A stretch of 64,000 nt of DNA from Rubrobacter xylanophilus (lineage in GTDB: Bacteria > Actinomycetota > Rubrobacteria > Rubrobacterales > Rubrobacteraceae). The translations under genes and the position numbers were made by a program. Location: contig NZ_AP019791.1 in the NCBI RefSeq assembly GCF_007164525.1, positions 1,909,501-1,973,500 on the forward strand. The letters run 5' to 3'. The notes under the pieces are model-generated. The model made no database searches. It was not told the DNA's origin and saw nothing but the letters and a program-made list of their open reading frames with translations. Shown here piece after piece: positions 57,224 through 64,000 of the stretch; the first letter of the stretch is position 1, and each line of letters starts with the position of its first letter.

Positions 57224-58384
57224 ATGGAACCAGCGAGCGAGAGCGACCTGCTGGTCATCGCGGCGCCGGAGCATGACGCCGCGGCCTATCATCTGACGGG
57301 CTTTCTGGCGCCGGATCCGGTGATCTTCTTCCGGATCGGGGGCAGGAAGCACCTCGCGGTCTCCGCGATGGAGTACCCCCGGGCGCTCAAGCAGGCCCGG
57401 GTGGACGAGGTGCTCTCGTTCGACGAGCTGGGGGTGGAGGAGCTGGCCAGGGAGCTGCGCGACGGACACCGGGCCTACGCCGCCGCGGCGGCGCGGGCGC
57501 TGCTGGAGCGGGGCTCGGACGAGGTGGCGGTGCCCCCGGGTCTCGGGGTGGCCTACGCCGACGAGCTGCGCGCCCGGGGCGTGAGGCTCTCCCCCGACGG
57601 CCCCCTCTTCGCCCGGCTGCGGCGCCGCAAGACGGAAGAGGAGATCTCCCACGTCGAGAGGACCCAGCGGGCGGTGGAGGAGGCGTGCCGGCACGCCCTC
57701 GGTATCCTCCAGGAATCCGGCGTCGGGGACGACGGGACGCTCGTCTGGCGCGGTGAGCCCCTCACGAGCGAGCTGTTGCGCTCGGAGATAGACGTGGAGC
57801 TCCTCAGGAGGGGCTGCGCCGCGGAGGGAACCATCGTCGCCGGCGGCAGGCAGGCCGCCGACCCTCACGAGCGTGGGAGCGGCCCGCTACGCGCCGGACA
57901 GACCATAATCGTGGACGTCTTCCCCCGGGACCAGCACACCCGCTACTACGCCGACATGACCCGCACCTTCGTCAAGGGCGAGCCGGACGGAGAGCTGGTG
58001 CGGATGCACGAGGCGGTGCTCGAGGCGCAGAAGGCGGCGCTGGGCATGATCCGGTCCGGCGTGAACGGCCGGGACGTGCACCGGAAGGTCTCAGAGGTCC
58101 TGCACGAGGCCGGCTACAAGACAGCCCTGCACGACCGGGAGGAGGGCCGGCCGCTCACCGAGGGCTTCATGCACGGCACCGGCCACGGGGTGGGGCTCGA
58201 GATCCACGAGGCACCCCGGATCTCCACCGCCGACGAGGAGTTGCTCGCCGGGGACGTGGTCACGGTGGAGCCCGGGGTCTACGACCCGGAGCTGGGAGGC
58301 GTGAGGATCGAGGACCTCGTCGTGGTCACCGAGGAGGGCTGCAGGAACCTGACCCGGTTCCCCAAGGAGCTCGTGGTTCCCTAG
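57224..58384 (+). CDS. M24-family aminopeptidase (Xaa-Pro peptidase-like)
   Basis: Pita-bread metallopeptidase of 386 residues with an N-terminal creatinase-like domain. Metal ligands: Asp in IIVDVFPRD, Asp in YADMTRTFVKG, His in HGTGHGVGLEIHE, Glu in VTVEPGVYDPE and Glu in VRIEDLVVV, giving the DDHEE set. Probable role is removal of N-terminal residues before proline. ATG 57224 follows GGAAGGAGC; earlier in-frame starts would lie in the NifU-like gene's upstream region. Confidence 0.9.
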   Translation: MEPASESDLLVIAAPEHDAAAYHLTGFLAPDPVIFFRIGGRKHLAVSAMEYPRALKQARVDEVLSFDELGVEELARELRDGHRAYAAAAARALLERGSDEVAVPPGLGVAYADELRARGVRLSPDGPLFARLRRRKTEEEISHVERTQRAVEEACRHALGILQESGVGDDGTLVWRGEPLTSELLRSEIDVELLRRGCAAEGTIVAGGRQAADPHERGSGPLRAGQTIIVDVFPRDQHTRYYADMTRTFVKGEPDGELVRMHEAVLEAQKAALGMIRSGVNGRDVHRKVSEVLHEAGYKTALHDREEGRPLTEGFMHGTGHGVGLEIHEAPRISTADEELLAGDVVTVEPGVYDPELGGVRIEDLVVVTEEGCRNLTRFPKELVVP

Positions 58385-58400
58385 GAAGGAGGAGGTGCCC

Positions 58401-58724
58401 TTGGAGATCAGGCGTGTACGGGACAGGATCTCCTTCTCCCCGGAGAAGATGCGCAAGGTCGCCCTCTTCGACTCGCCGCGCCTCTTCTACGACCTCTACT
58501 GCCTGCTCCCGGGGCAGGAACAGCGGGTCCACGCCCACGAGGGCTCGGACAAAGTCTACTACGTGCTGGAGGGCACGGCCCGGTTCGCCGTCGGGGAGGA
58601 GGAGCGCGACCTCTCCGCCGGGGAGGCGGTGATCGCCCGGGCCAGCGTCCCCCACGGGGTCAGGAACGCCTCGGGGGAGAACGTCGTGCTCCTCGTTACC
58701 ATGGCCCCGCCGCCCCGGCGTTAG
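58401..58724 (+). CDS. Cupin-domain protein
   Basis: Single-barrel cupin of 107 residues: motif 1 HAHEGSDKVYYVLEGTARFAVG and motif 2 ARASVPHGVRN contribute metal-binding His/Glu/His residues. Substrate unknown. TTG 58401 is preferred because GGAAGGAGGAGG lies five bases upstream; the GTG at 58395 overlaps this ribosome site. It follows the M24 gene and probably shares its transcript. Confidence 0.82.
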   Translation: MEIRRVRDRISFSPEKMRKVALFDSPRLFYDLYCLLPGQEQRVHAHEGSDKVYYVLEGTARFAVGEEERDLSAGEAVIARASVPHGVRNASGENVVLLVTMAPPPRR

Positions 58725-58729
58725 GGGCG

Positions 58730-59272
58730 CTAAGCCTTCAGCCTCTGCAGGTACTCCTTACGGAACTTGGCCACCTTGGGGGCGATGACGACCTGACAGT
58801 AAGGCTGGCCGGGGTTGCGCCGGAAGTAGTCCCGATGGTACTCCTCGGCCGGGTAGAACGCCGTGAACGGGGCGACCTCGGTCACGATGGGCCTCTCCCA
58901 GACCCCTCTGGCCTCGAGCTCCGAGATCACCTCCTCCGCCGTCCGGCGCTGTTCCTCGTCGTGGTAGAAGATCACCGAGCGGTACTGCGGGCCCACGTCC
59001 GGCCCCTGGCGGTCCTTCGTCGTCGGGTCGTGCACCGCGAAGAAGACCTCCAGGAGCTCCCGGTAGGAGATCTGCCGCGGGTCGAACCATACCCGGACGA
59101 CCTCTGCGTGCCCGGTCCGGCCGGTGCACACCTGCTCGTAGGTGGGGTTCTCGACGTGTCCGCCGGAGTACCCGGGCTCGACCCGCTCCACGCCCCTGAG
59201 CTCGTCGAAGACCGCCTCCACGCACCAGAAGCAGCCTCCCCCGAGCGTGGCCGTCTCGAGCCTCTCGTCCAT
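58730..59272 (-). CDS. msrA: Peptide methionine sulfoxide reductase MsrA
   Basis: Enzyme of 180 residues reducing methionine-S-sulfoxide in proteins. Catalytic GGCFWC (12-17) and downstream [17 protein letters not shown] are present; the C-terminal Cys in GQPYCQ can act as resolving cysteine. No MsrB partner is adjacent. ATG 59272 gives the standard N-terminus; there is no ribosome site, but an extended -10 lies six bases upstream, suggesting a leaderless transcript. Confidence 0.95.
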   Translation of the reverse strand: MDERLETATLGGGCFWCVEAVFDELRGVERVEPGYSGGHVENPTYEQVCTGRTGHAEVVRVWFDPRQISYRELLEVFFAVHDPTTKDRQGPDVGPQYRSVIFYHDEEQRRTAEEVISELEARGVWERPIVTEVAPFTAFYPAEEYHRDYFRRNPGQPYCQVVIAPKVAKFRKEYLQRLKA

Positions 59273-59278
59273 ACTGGG

Positions 59279-59287
59279 AGGATACCA
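59279..59287 (-). promoter_or_regulatory. Extended -10 of msrA
   Basis: TGGTATCCT on the minus strand, six bases from the msrA ATG. The predicted transcript would begin at or next to the start codon. Confidence 0.4.
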
Positions 59288-59342
59288 CGCCACACCGGTG
59301 GGATGCCGGACGTGACTCCGTGGGGCATAATCTCCTGGAACC

Positions 59343-59786
59343 ATGCTGGTCGAGAGAGCGAAGGCGAGCTGGAGGACTTTCCGGCAGAGCCCGCCGGGCC
59401 AGCGCTTCCAGGAGCGCTACCGGCGCCGGCAGCGCAAGCACCGGGGGCCGTTGGACCCGGCCAGGATCTTCTACGTCTCAGCGGGCGGCACGCTCGCGCT
59501 GGCCAGCGCGCTGCTCGGCTGGGCGCCCGGTCTCGGGTGGGTCACGTTCTTCATCGGGCTGGCGCTGGTGGCCGGCGAGCTCCGCCCGGTGGCGGTCTTT
59601 CTGGACTGGCTGGAGCTGCGGCTGCGCCGGGTCGCCCGCAGGATGCGCTCCTTCTGGGAGAGCTCGCCCAACGCCGTCAGGGTGCTCATCTTTGCCGCCG
59701 CGCTGGCCGGCGCCGCGGCGCTCGGCTACGGAGCCTACTACCTGCTCTTTGGTTCGCCGGAGCCGCTCCTGGCGTCCCCCTTCTAG
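59343..59786 (+). CDS. PGPGW-type (TIGR02611-like) transmembrane protein
   Basis: Protein of 147 residues with a basic N-terminus, a central pair of helices containing [40 protein letters not shown], which matches the PGPGW helix-turn-helix membrane motif, and a further C-terminal helix. Function unknown. ATG start. Its stop overlaps the convergent fumC stop (CTAG). Confidence 0.75.
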   Translation: MLVERAKASWRTFRQSPPGQRFQERYRRRQRKHRGPLDPARIFYVSAGGTLALASALLGWAPGLGWVTFFIGLALVAGELRPVAVFLDWLELRLRRVARRMRSFWESSPNAVRVLIFAAALAGAAALGYGAYYLLFGSPEPLLASPF

Positions 59787-61174
59787 CCGTTGCCGGTCAT
59801 CTTCCTCGCGTCCAGCAGCCTCTCCAGCTCCTCCTCGGAGAGGTCGGTCCTCTCGCGGGCCACCTCCCGGATGGTTCTGCCCGTCTTGTAGGCCTCCTTG
59901 GAGATCTCGGCCGCCGCGTCGTAGCCGATGACCGGGGCGAGGGCGGTGGCGAGCATCAGACCCCGCTCCACGAGCTCCGGACCGCGCCCGGTGGCTTCGA
60001 GGCCGACGATGCACCGCTCGGTGAGGTTTTTCGCGGTGGCGGCGAGCAGGGAGGTGGACTGCAGCAGGTTGTGAGCGATGAGGGGCAGCATGACGTTCAG
60101 CTCGAAGTTGCCGCTCTGCCCGCCGATGGTGACCGCGACGTCGTTGCCCATCACCTGGGCGCAGACCTGGCAGGCGCTCTCGGCGATCACCGGGTTCACC
60201 TTACCGGGCATTATGGAGGATCCCGGCTGCACCTCGGGCAGGGCCAGCTCGCCGATCCCCGCCCGGGGGCCGCTTCCCATCCAGCGGATGTCGTTGGAGA
60301 TCTTCATGATGCCCGCCGCGACGGTCCTCAGGGCCCCGCTGGCGAACACCGCGGCGTCCATGGCGCTCTGGGCCTGGAAGTGGTTGTCCGTCTCGCGGAT
60401 CTCGACCCCGAAGCGTCGGGAGAGGCGCTCGCAGACCCGCCGGGCGAACTCCGGGTGGGTGTTGACCCCGGTGCCCACCGCCGTGCCGCCGAGGGCCACC
60501 TCCGAGAGCTCGTCTGCGGCCTTCCGCAGGCGCCGGAGGCCGCGCTGTATCTGCCCGGCGTAGCCGGTGAACTCCTGTCCGAGGCGGATGGGGGTGGCGT
60601 CCTGCAGGTGGGTGCGGCCGGTCTTGATCACGCCGTCGAACTCCCGGGCCTTCTCCTCCAGCGTCCGCTGCATCCCCTCCAGCGCCGGGAAAAGATCCTC
60701 CCGGAAGGAGATCAGGACGGAGAGGTGGATGGCCGTCGGGATGACGTCGTTCGACGACTGCCCCTTGTTGACGTGATCGTTGGGATGAACGGGCTCCCGG
60801 GAGCCGACCTCGCCGCCCAGGATTTGGATGGCCCGGTTGGCGATGACCTCGTTGGCGTTCATGTTGGTGGAGGTTCCACTCCCGGTCTGGAAGACGTCCA
60901 CCACGAAGTGCTCGTCGAGCCGCCCTTCGACCACCTCCCCGGCGGCCCGCACGATGGCGTCCCTGATCCGCCCGTCGAGCAGCCCCAGCTCGCCGTTGAC
61001 CACCGCGGCCTCCAGCTTTATGGCGCCGAGGGCCTGTATGAACCGCCGGGGGAGGCGCAGGCCGCTTATCGGGAAGTTCTCCACCGCCCGCTGAGTCTGG
61101 GCCCCGTAGAGCGCCCCCCGCGGGACCCGGACCTCCCCCATGGAGTCGCGCTCGGTCCGGTACTCTCCGGTCAT
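59783..61174 (-). CDS. fumC: Fumarate hydratase class II
   Basis: Iron-independent fumarase of 463 residues interconverting fumarate and malate. Signature GSSIMPGKVNPV (about 317-328), TGSGTSTNMNANEVIANRA (about 97-115), and VKTGRTHLQDATPIRLGQEF-type segment with catalytic His. Length is normal. ATG start with GGGAGG upstream. Single gene, converging with the PGPGW protein gene. Confidence 0.96.
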   Translation of the reverse strand: MTGEYRTERDSMGEVRVPRGALYGAQTQRAVENFPISGLRLPRRFIQALGAIKLEAAVVNGELGLLDGRIRDAIVRAAGEVVEGRLDEHFVVDVFQTGSGTSTNMNANEVIANRAIQILGGEVGSREPVHPNDHVNKGQSSNDVIPTAIHLSVLISFREDLFPALEGMQRTLEEKAREFDGVIKTGRTHLQDATPIRLGQEFTGYAGQIQRGLRRLRKAADELSEVALGGTAVGTGVNTHPEFARRVCERLSRRFGVEIRETDNHFQAQSAMDAAVFASGALRTVAAGIMKISNDIRWMGSGPRAGIGELALPEVQPGSSIMPGKVNPVIAESACQVCAQVMGNDVAVTIGGQSGNFELNVMLPLIAHNLLQSTSLLAATAKNLTERCIVGLEATGRGPELVERGLMLATALAPVIGYDAAAEISKEAYKTGRTIREVARERTDLSEEELERLLDARKMTGNG

Positions 61175-61252
61175 CCGTTCCCTCCCATGAGTTCGTCATA
61201 TAATCGGCTGCACAGAAGAAACAGGTCGCATTATACGGGAGGAGGTTTTCGC

Positions 61253-61852
61253 TTGGGTTCTCCCCGGCAAGGCACGCTGAGACACGCGCTGAAGGAGTGG
61301 GCCGTGGCGGTCCGGGCCCTGGAGCGGGGCGCGACGGCGCTGGTGATCCGCAAGGGAGGCATCCGGGAGAAGGCCTTCGCGGTGCCCCGGCGGCGCTTCC
61401 TGCTGCTGCCGGGCTACGAGCACCAGCGCCCGGAGCTCCTGAAGCCCGAATTCCGCGACCTCATGGAGGGCCTCTCCGGCCTCGACGACTCCGGCCCGTT
61501 GCGCTTCACCTCTCTCGCCGAGGTGCATGCGGCCTACGAGATCTCCGAACCCGAGTCCCTGGAGGCCATCGACCCTCACCACATGTGGACCCGGCGGTAT
61601 GCCGAGAGCCGCTTCCGGTGGCGCCCGAAGAAGCCGCTCACGGTCCTGCTCCTGAGGACCTACCTGCTTCCGGAGCCCGTCGAGCTCCCCTACCGCGAGG
61701 CCTACGGGGGCTGCAAGTCCTGGATCGAGCTGGAGGAGGAGGTGCCCGTGGCCGGGGCGCGCCCGGCGCTGGACGACGAGGCCTTCGAGCGGCTCGCGGC
61801 CCCCGCACTCGCGGTGCTCCGAGACCTCGAGCCGGCCCCGGTGGGGGGTTAG
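61253..61852 (+). CDS. DUF1802-family protein
   Basis: Protein of 199 residues. The DUF1802 pattern is evident: LKEWAVAVRALERGATALVIRKGGIREKAFAVPRRRFLLLPGYEHQRPELLKPEF at the N-terminus and RPKKPLTVLLLRTYLL with YGGCKSWIELEE later. No function is known for the family. TTG 61253 is chosen for the GGGAGGAGG ribosome site seven bases upstream. Followed by the two TPR membrane proteins with ten bases between. Confidence 0.82.
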   Translation: MGSPRQGTLRHALKEWAVAVRALERGATALVIRKGGIREKAFAVPRRRFLLLPGYEHQRPELLKPEFRDLMEGLSGLDDSGPLRFTSLAEVHAAYEISEPESLEAIDPHHMWTRRYAESRFRWRPKKPLTVLLLRTYLLPEPVELPYREAYGGCKSWIELEEEVPVAGARPALDDEAFERLAAPALAVLRDLEPAPVGG

Positions 61853-61862
61853 GAGAACGGCG

Positions 61863-62465
61863 GTGAGCCAGGCGGCGCTTTCGACGCTCCTCATCCTCCT
61901 GGTCCTCCTCGCGACCCTCTACACCATCTACGCGGGGAACAGGGACCTGATCCGGGCCCGCGCCTGGGGCGAGCTCTCCCGGCGGGCGCTGCCGTTCCTG
62001 GCGCTGCTGGTGATGGCCTCCACGGTGCTCTTCGTCCGCAACCTGCAGCAAGGCTGGGCGATGCTGGCCTGGTTCGCCGCCTTCGGCCTCCTCATAGTCC
62101 TCTCCAGCGTGCTCTCCGTCCCCGCCGAGGAGCGGAAGGCGGGAAGAGCCTTCCGCCGCGGGGACTACGCGGCCGCCGCCGACCTCTACCGCGAGCTGGT
62201 CGAGAGACGCCCCCTGGCCCGCCACTACGCCTTTCTCGGGGCGGCGCTCGGGGCCGCCGGGCGGCTGGAGGAATCGGTCGAGGCCTCCACCGAGGCCATA
62301 AACAGGGACCCCGAATACGGCCTGGCCTACTACAACCGGGCGCTGGTCCTCCGGCAGCTCCGGAAGAAGAGCCGGGCGAGGAAGGATCTGGAGCGGGCGC
62401 TCGAGACCGACCTCCCCCGGCGCTTCAGGTCCGCCGTCCGCAGGCAGCTCGAAGAGCTGCGATGA
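61863..62465 (+). CDS. TPR-containing membrane protein (copy 1)
   Basis: Protein of 200 residues: three helices (about 8-24, 41-58, 64-82) followed by a cytosolic pair of tetratricopeptide repeats (about 95-190; AGRAFRRGDYAAAADLYRELVERRPLARHYAFLGAALGAAGRLEESVEASTEAI and DPEYGLAYYNRALVLRQL). Likely a protein-protein interaction scaffold. GTG or ATG-like start at 61863 with GGAGAACGG; its stop overlaps the start of copy 2. Confidence 0.8.
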   Translation: MSQAALSTLLILLVLLATLYTIYAGNRDLIRARAWGELSRRALPFLALLVMASTVLFVRNLQQGWAMLAWFAAFGLLIVLSSVLSVPAEERKAGRAFRRGDYAAAADLYRELVERRPLARHYAFLGAALGAAGRLEESVEASTEAINRDPEYGLAYYNRALVLRQLRKKSRARKDLERALETDLPRRFRSAVRRQLEELR

Positions 62466-63079
62466 ACCTCCTGTACTCCACGCTCGCGGCCCTCGCCGTC
62501 CTGGGGGCGTTCGTCGTCCTGATCTGGCGCCAGAACCGGGACCTGCTGCGGGCCCGGGCCCACCGGGACTTCTTCCTCCGCCTGATCCCGCCGCTCTCCA
62601 CCGGCGTCTTCGTGGTGGGACTCCCGCTGGTGCTGCGGCTCGCCACCACGGAGAACTACGGCGCGGTGCTGCTGGTCTACCTGGGAGGCGCCGCCGCACT
62701 GACGGCCATCATCTCCCGATCGGTGGCCCCCGAGGAGCGCCGGGCGGTCTCCGCCTTCCGCAAGGGAGACTACGAGCAGGCCGCGGCGATCTACGAAGAG
62801 CTCATCTCCCGCCGGCCTCTGGCCCGCCACTACTCGGCGCTCGCCGCCTGCATGGACGCCGCGGGCAATCCCCACGCCGCACTGGAGGCCGCGGAGCACG
62901 CCATAAAGCTGGACCCGAAGCTGGGCATCGCCTACTACAACCGGGCCTCGGCGCTGGCGGCCCTGGGCGAGAACCGGCGGGCCCGCTCGGACCTGGAGAT
63001 GGTCTTCCGCACGGACTCCAACCGCCGCCTGCGGCGCGCTGCCGAGGCGGCCCTGAGGAGCCTGGAGGAGAAGGGCTAG
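62462..63079 (+). CDS. TPR-containing membrane protein (copy 2)
   Basis: Protein of 205 residues, a paralogue of the preceding gene with the same layout: three helices, then FRKGDYEQAAAIYEELISRRPLARHYSALAACMDAAGNPHAALEAAEHAIKLDPKLGIAYYNRASALAALG. Shared words RRPLARHY and AYYNRA show tandem duplication. ATG overlaps the copy 1 stop (ATGA). Role unknown. Confidence 0.82.
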   Translation: MNLLYSTLAALAVLGAFVVLIWRQNRDLLRARAHRDFFLRLIPPLSTGVFVVGLPLVLRLATTENYGAVLLVYLGGAAALTAIISRSVAPEERRAVSAFRKGDYEQAAAIYEELISRRPLARHYSALAACMDAAGNPHAALEAAEHAIKLDPKLGIAYYNRASALAALGENRRARSDLEMVFRTDSNRRLRRAAEAALRSLEEKG

Positions 63080-63255
63080 CGCCGGTGCCCGCGCTCCTCC
63101 CGGCGCTCCTCGTCCGCCGAGGAGGAGCGTTCTCGTTCTCTCTCGCTCCCGGCCTCCTCCTCGAAGGATTCGGGCTCGAAGGCCATCCGGTCCAGAAGCT
63201 CCCTGCGCCACCTGCGGCGGCGCTCCTGTTCGCGCAGCTCGATCCAGTCGATCAT
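63076..63255 (-). CDS. Small highly charged protein
   Basis: 59 residues, almost all charged: MIDWIELREQERRRRWRRELLDRM then Glu/Ser/Arg-rich tail, probably one long helix. ATG with AAAGGGG 11 bases upstream. The stop overlaps the TPR gene stop (CTAG). Low complexity makes the coding call uncertain; no family recognised. Confidence 0.45.
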   Translation of the reverse strand: MIDWIELREQERRRRWRRELLDRMAFEPESFEEEAGSERERERSSSADEERREERGHRR

Positions 63256-63294
63256 CGCTCTACACGCCCCTTTCACCCACGCTTGTGCCCCAGA

Positions 63295-64000
63295 TTATAT
63301 ACCCGCCGACCGGATCTCTATATCCTCCCCGCGCACCCGCACCTCGTATCGGGGCTGGGGGAAGACGGCCGGGCCGTCTATGACCTTTCCGGAGCACAGA
63401 TCGAAGCGCGAGCCGTGCAGCGGGCAGACCACGGTGTCTCCCTCCCGCCTCCCCTGGTCCAGCGCGCCGCCGAAGTGCCCGCAGACGGCGGAGATCGCAC
63501 AGATCTCCCCGTCCGACGAGCGCGCGAGGAGCACCTCCGCACCGTCGGCAGAGACCCGGCGCATCCCGCCGGCGGGCAGCTCCGAAGCCTTCAGCACGGG
63601 GACGAACTCCTCGGGTCCCTCTTGTCCCCGCAGGGCGTTGCGGTCGACCCGTAGCCCGTGGCCGTAGGAGAGCTCGCCGCCCAGGTGCGCCCCTACCCCG
63701 GCAAGGGTGTATCCGGCCAGAAAGGCGGCCCGCCCGGCGTTCCTGCGGCCCGCGGCCCGCAGCCCCAACGAGACGGCTGCGAGGGCCAGCCCGGCGGTGT
63801 TGAACAGCCCGTGGGCGGCCCCCATCCGCCGGGAGTGGCCCATGAGGTAGCGCCAGTCCGAGAGCCCGGCCACCGCCGCAGCGAGCCCGCCGAGCAGCCC
63901 GAAGGCCAGGCTGGCGTCGGCCGCGTTGCGCGCCGCCCGCCTCCCGGAGATGACGTCCAGCCCGTCGAAGACCAGCGTGGAGGTCCAGGCCCCCACGGGC
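63295..64000 (-). CDS. Rieske [2Fe-2S] protein with DUF2231 membrane domain (partial)
   Basis: The N-terminus lies beyond the right edge. The visible part has a DUF2231-like membrane domain with about four helices (GAWTSTLVFDGLDVISGRRAARNAAD, HSRRMGAAHGLFNTAG) and a C-terminal Rieske domain (about the last 105 residues) with cluster ligands C-x-H in SAVCGHFGG and C-x-x-H in VVCPLHGSRFDL. Such fusions are membrane-anchored electron carriers of unknown partner. Stop TAA at 63295. Confidence 0.85.
   Translation of the reverse strand, partial: PVGAWTSTLVFDGLDVISGRRAARNAADASLAFGLLGGLAAAVAGLSDWRYLMGHSRRMGAAHGLFNTAGLALAAVSLGLRAAGRRNAGRAAFLAGYTLAGVGAHLGGELSYGHGLRVDRNALRGQEGPEEFVPVLKASELPAGGMRRVSADGAEVLLARSSDGEICAISAVCGHFGGALDQGRREGDTVVCPLHGSRFDLCSGKVIDGPAVFPQPRYEVRVRGEDIEIRSAGI

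Noticed and set aside
58835-60900. A long plus-strand frame running through msrA and fumC into the DUF1802 gene
   Set aside because: Only the last 600 bases (from 61253) encode a recognisable protein with a ribosome site. The rest is antisense to msrA and fumC.
1-64000. CRISPR arrays, insertion sequences, prophage or attachment sites
   Set aside because: No regularly spaced direct repeats, transposase-like proteins, integrases or phage genes were found, and base composition is even apart from short regulatory gaps.

Overview
The window is GC-rich, densely coded chromosomal DNA from an actinobacterium. Gene content (FdxA-type 7Fe ferredoxin, LabA/NYN protein, STAS antagonist, sortase, ThiI carrying a rhodanese domain, frequent GTG and TTG starts) and the purine-catabolic layout suggest Rubrobacter or a close relative. 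That assignment is an inference from gene style, not a database match. I see no insertion sequence, prophage, CRISPR array or rRNA. There is one tRNA gene, tRNA-Glu(CTC).

Layout. 1-1.7 kb: thiamine salvage and uptake (thiT, thiD, thiM start) behind a clear TPP riboswitch. 1.7-21 kb: housekeeping genes, including a Nudix hydrolase, 7Fe ferredoxin with a candidate Crp/Fnr site, Crp/Fnr regulator, MFS pump, SDR, sortase, sulfurtransferase, CCA-adding enzyme with a zinc-ribbon insert, STAS antagonist, NYN protein, thiI, murB, sugar nucleotidyltransferase, lspA, a decayed methyltransferase, aconitase, ZIP transporter, thymidine kinase, TVP38 protein and a CitE-like lyase. 21.1-25.4 kb: a self-contained GntR-ABC operon with a perfect palindrome over its promoter.

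25.4-52.6 kb is the centrepiece: an almost complete purine-to-glycerate island. It contains glycolate oxidase GlcDEF, an NCS1 permease, hypoxanthine phosphoribosyltransferase, and then about 15 tightly packed genes: xanthine dehydrogenase (three subunits with an 8-oxoguanine-type deaminase inserted), a thiamine-binding-like small protein, an NCS2 permease, OHCU decarboxylase, guanine deaminase, uricase, HIU hydrolase, allantoinase, DUF3830, a transcarbamylase, carbamate kinase and an asparaginase. An IclR regulator, an atypical SDR, hydroxypyruvate isomerase, tartronate semialdehyde reductase, glyoxylate carboligase and glycerate 2-kinase follow. Purine rings are opened to allantoate, the resulting C2 unit (glyoxylate) is condensed to tartronate semialdehyde, and glycerate is phosphorylated into central metabolism. 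The classical allantoate and ureidoglycolate enzymes (AllC, AllE, AllA, AllD) are absent. In their place sits the DUF3830-transcarbamylase-carbamate kinase-asparaginase block, which implies a phosphorolytic, ATP-yielding route. This is the best candidate for an under-described system in the window.

52.7-64 kb: gltX followed directly by tRNA-Glu with its own promoter and terminator, membrane proteins, a NifU-type Fe-S protein, M24 peptidase, cupin, msrA, fumC, a DUF1802 protein, two tandem paralogous TPR membrane proteins and a Rieske/DUF2231 protein cut by the window edge. Candidate operators (GGAAT/ATTCC-type palindromes) lie at the promoters of the glycolate, permease and hyi units and may be sites of the IclR regulator.
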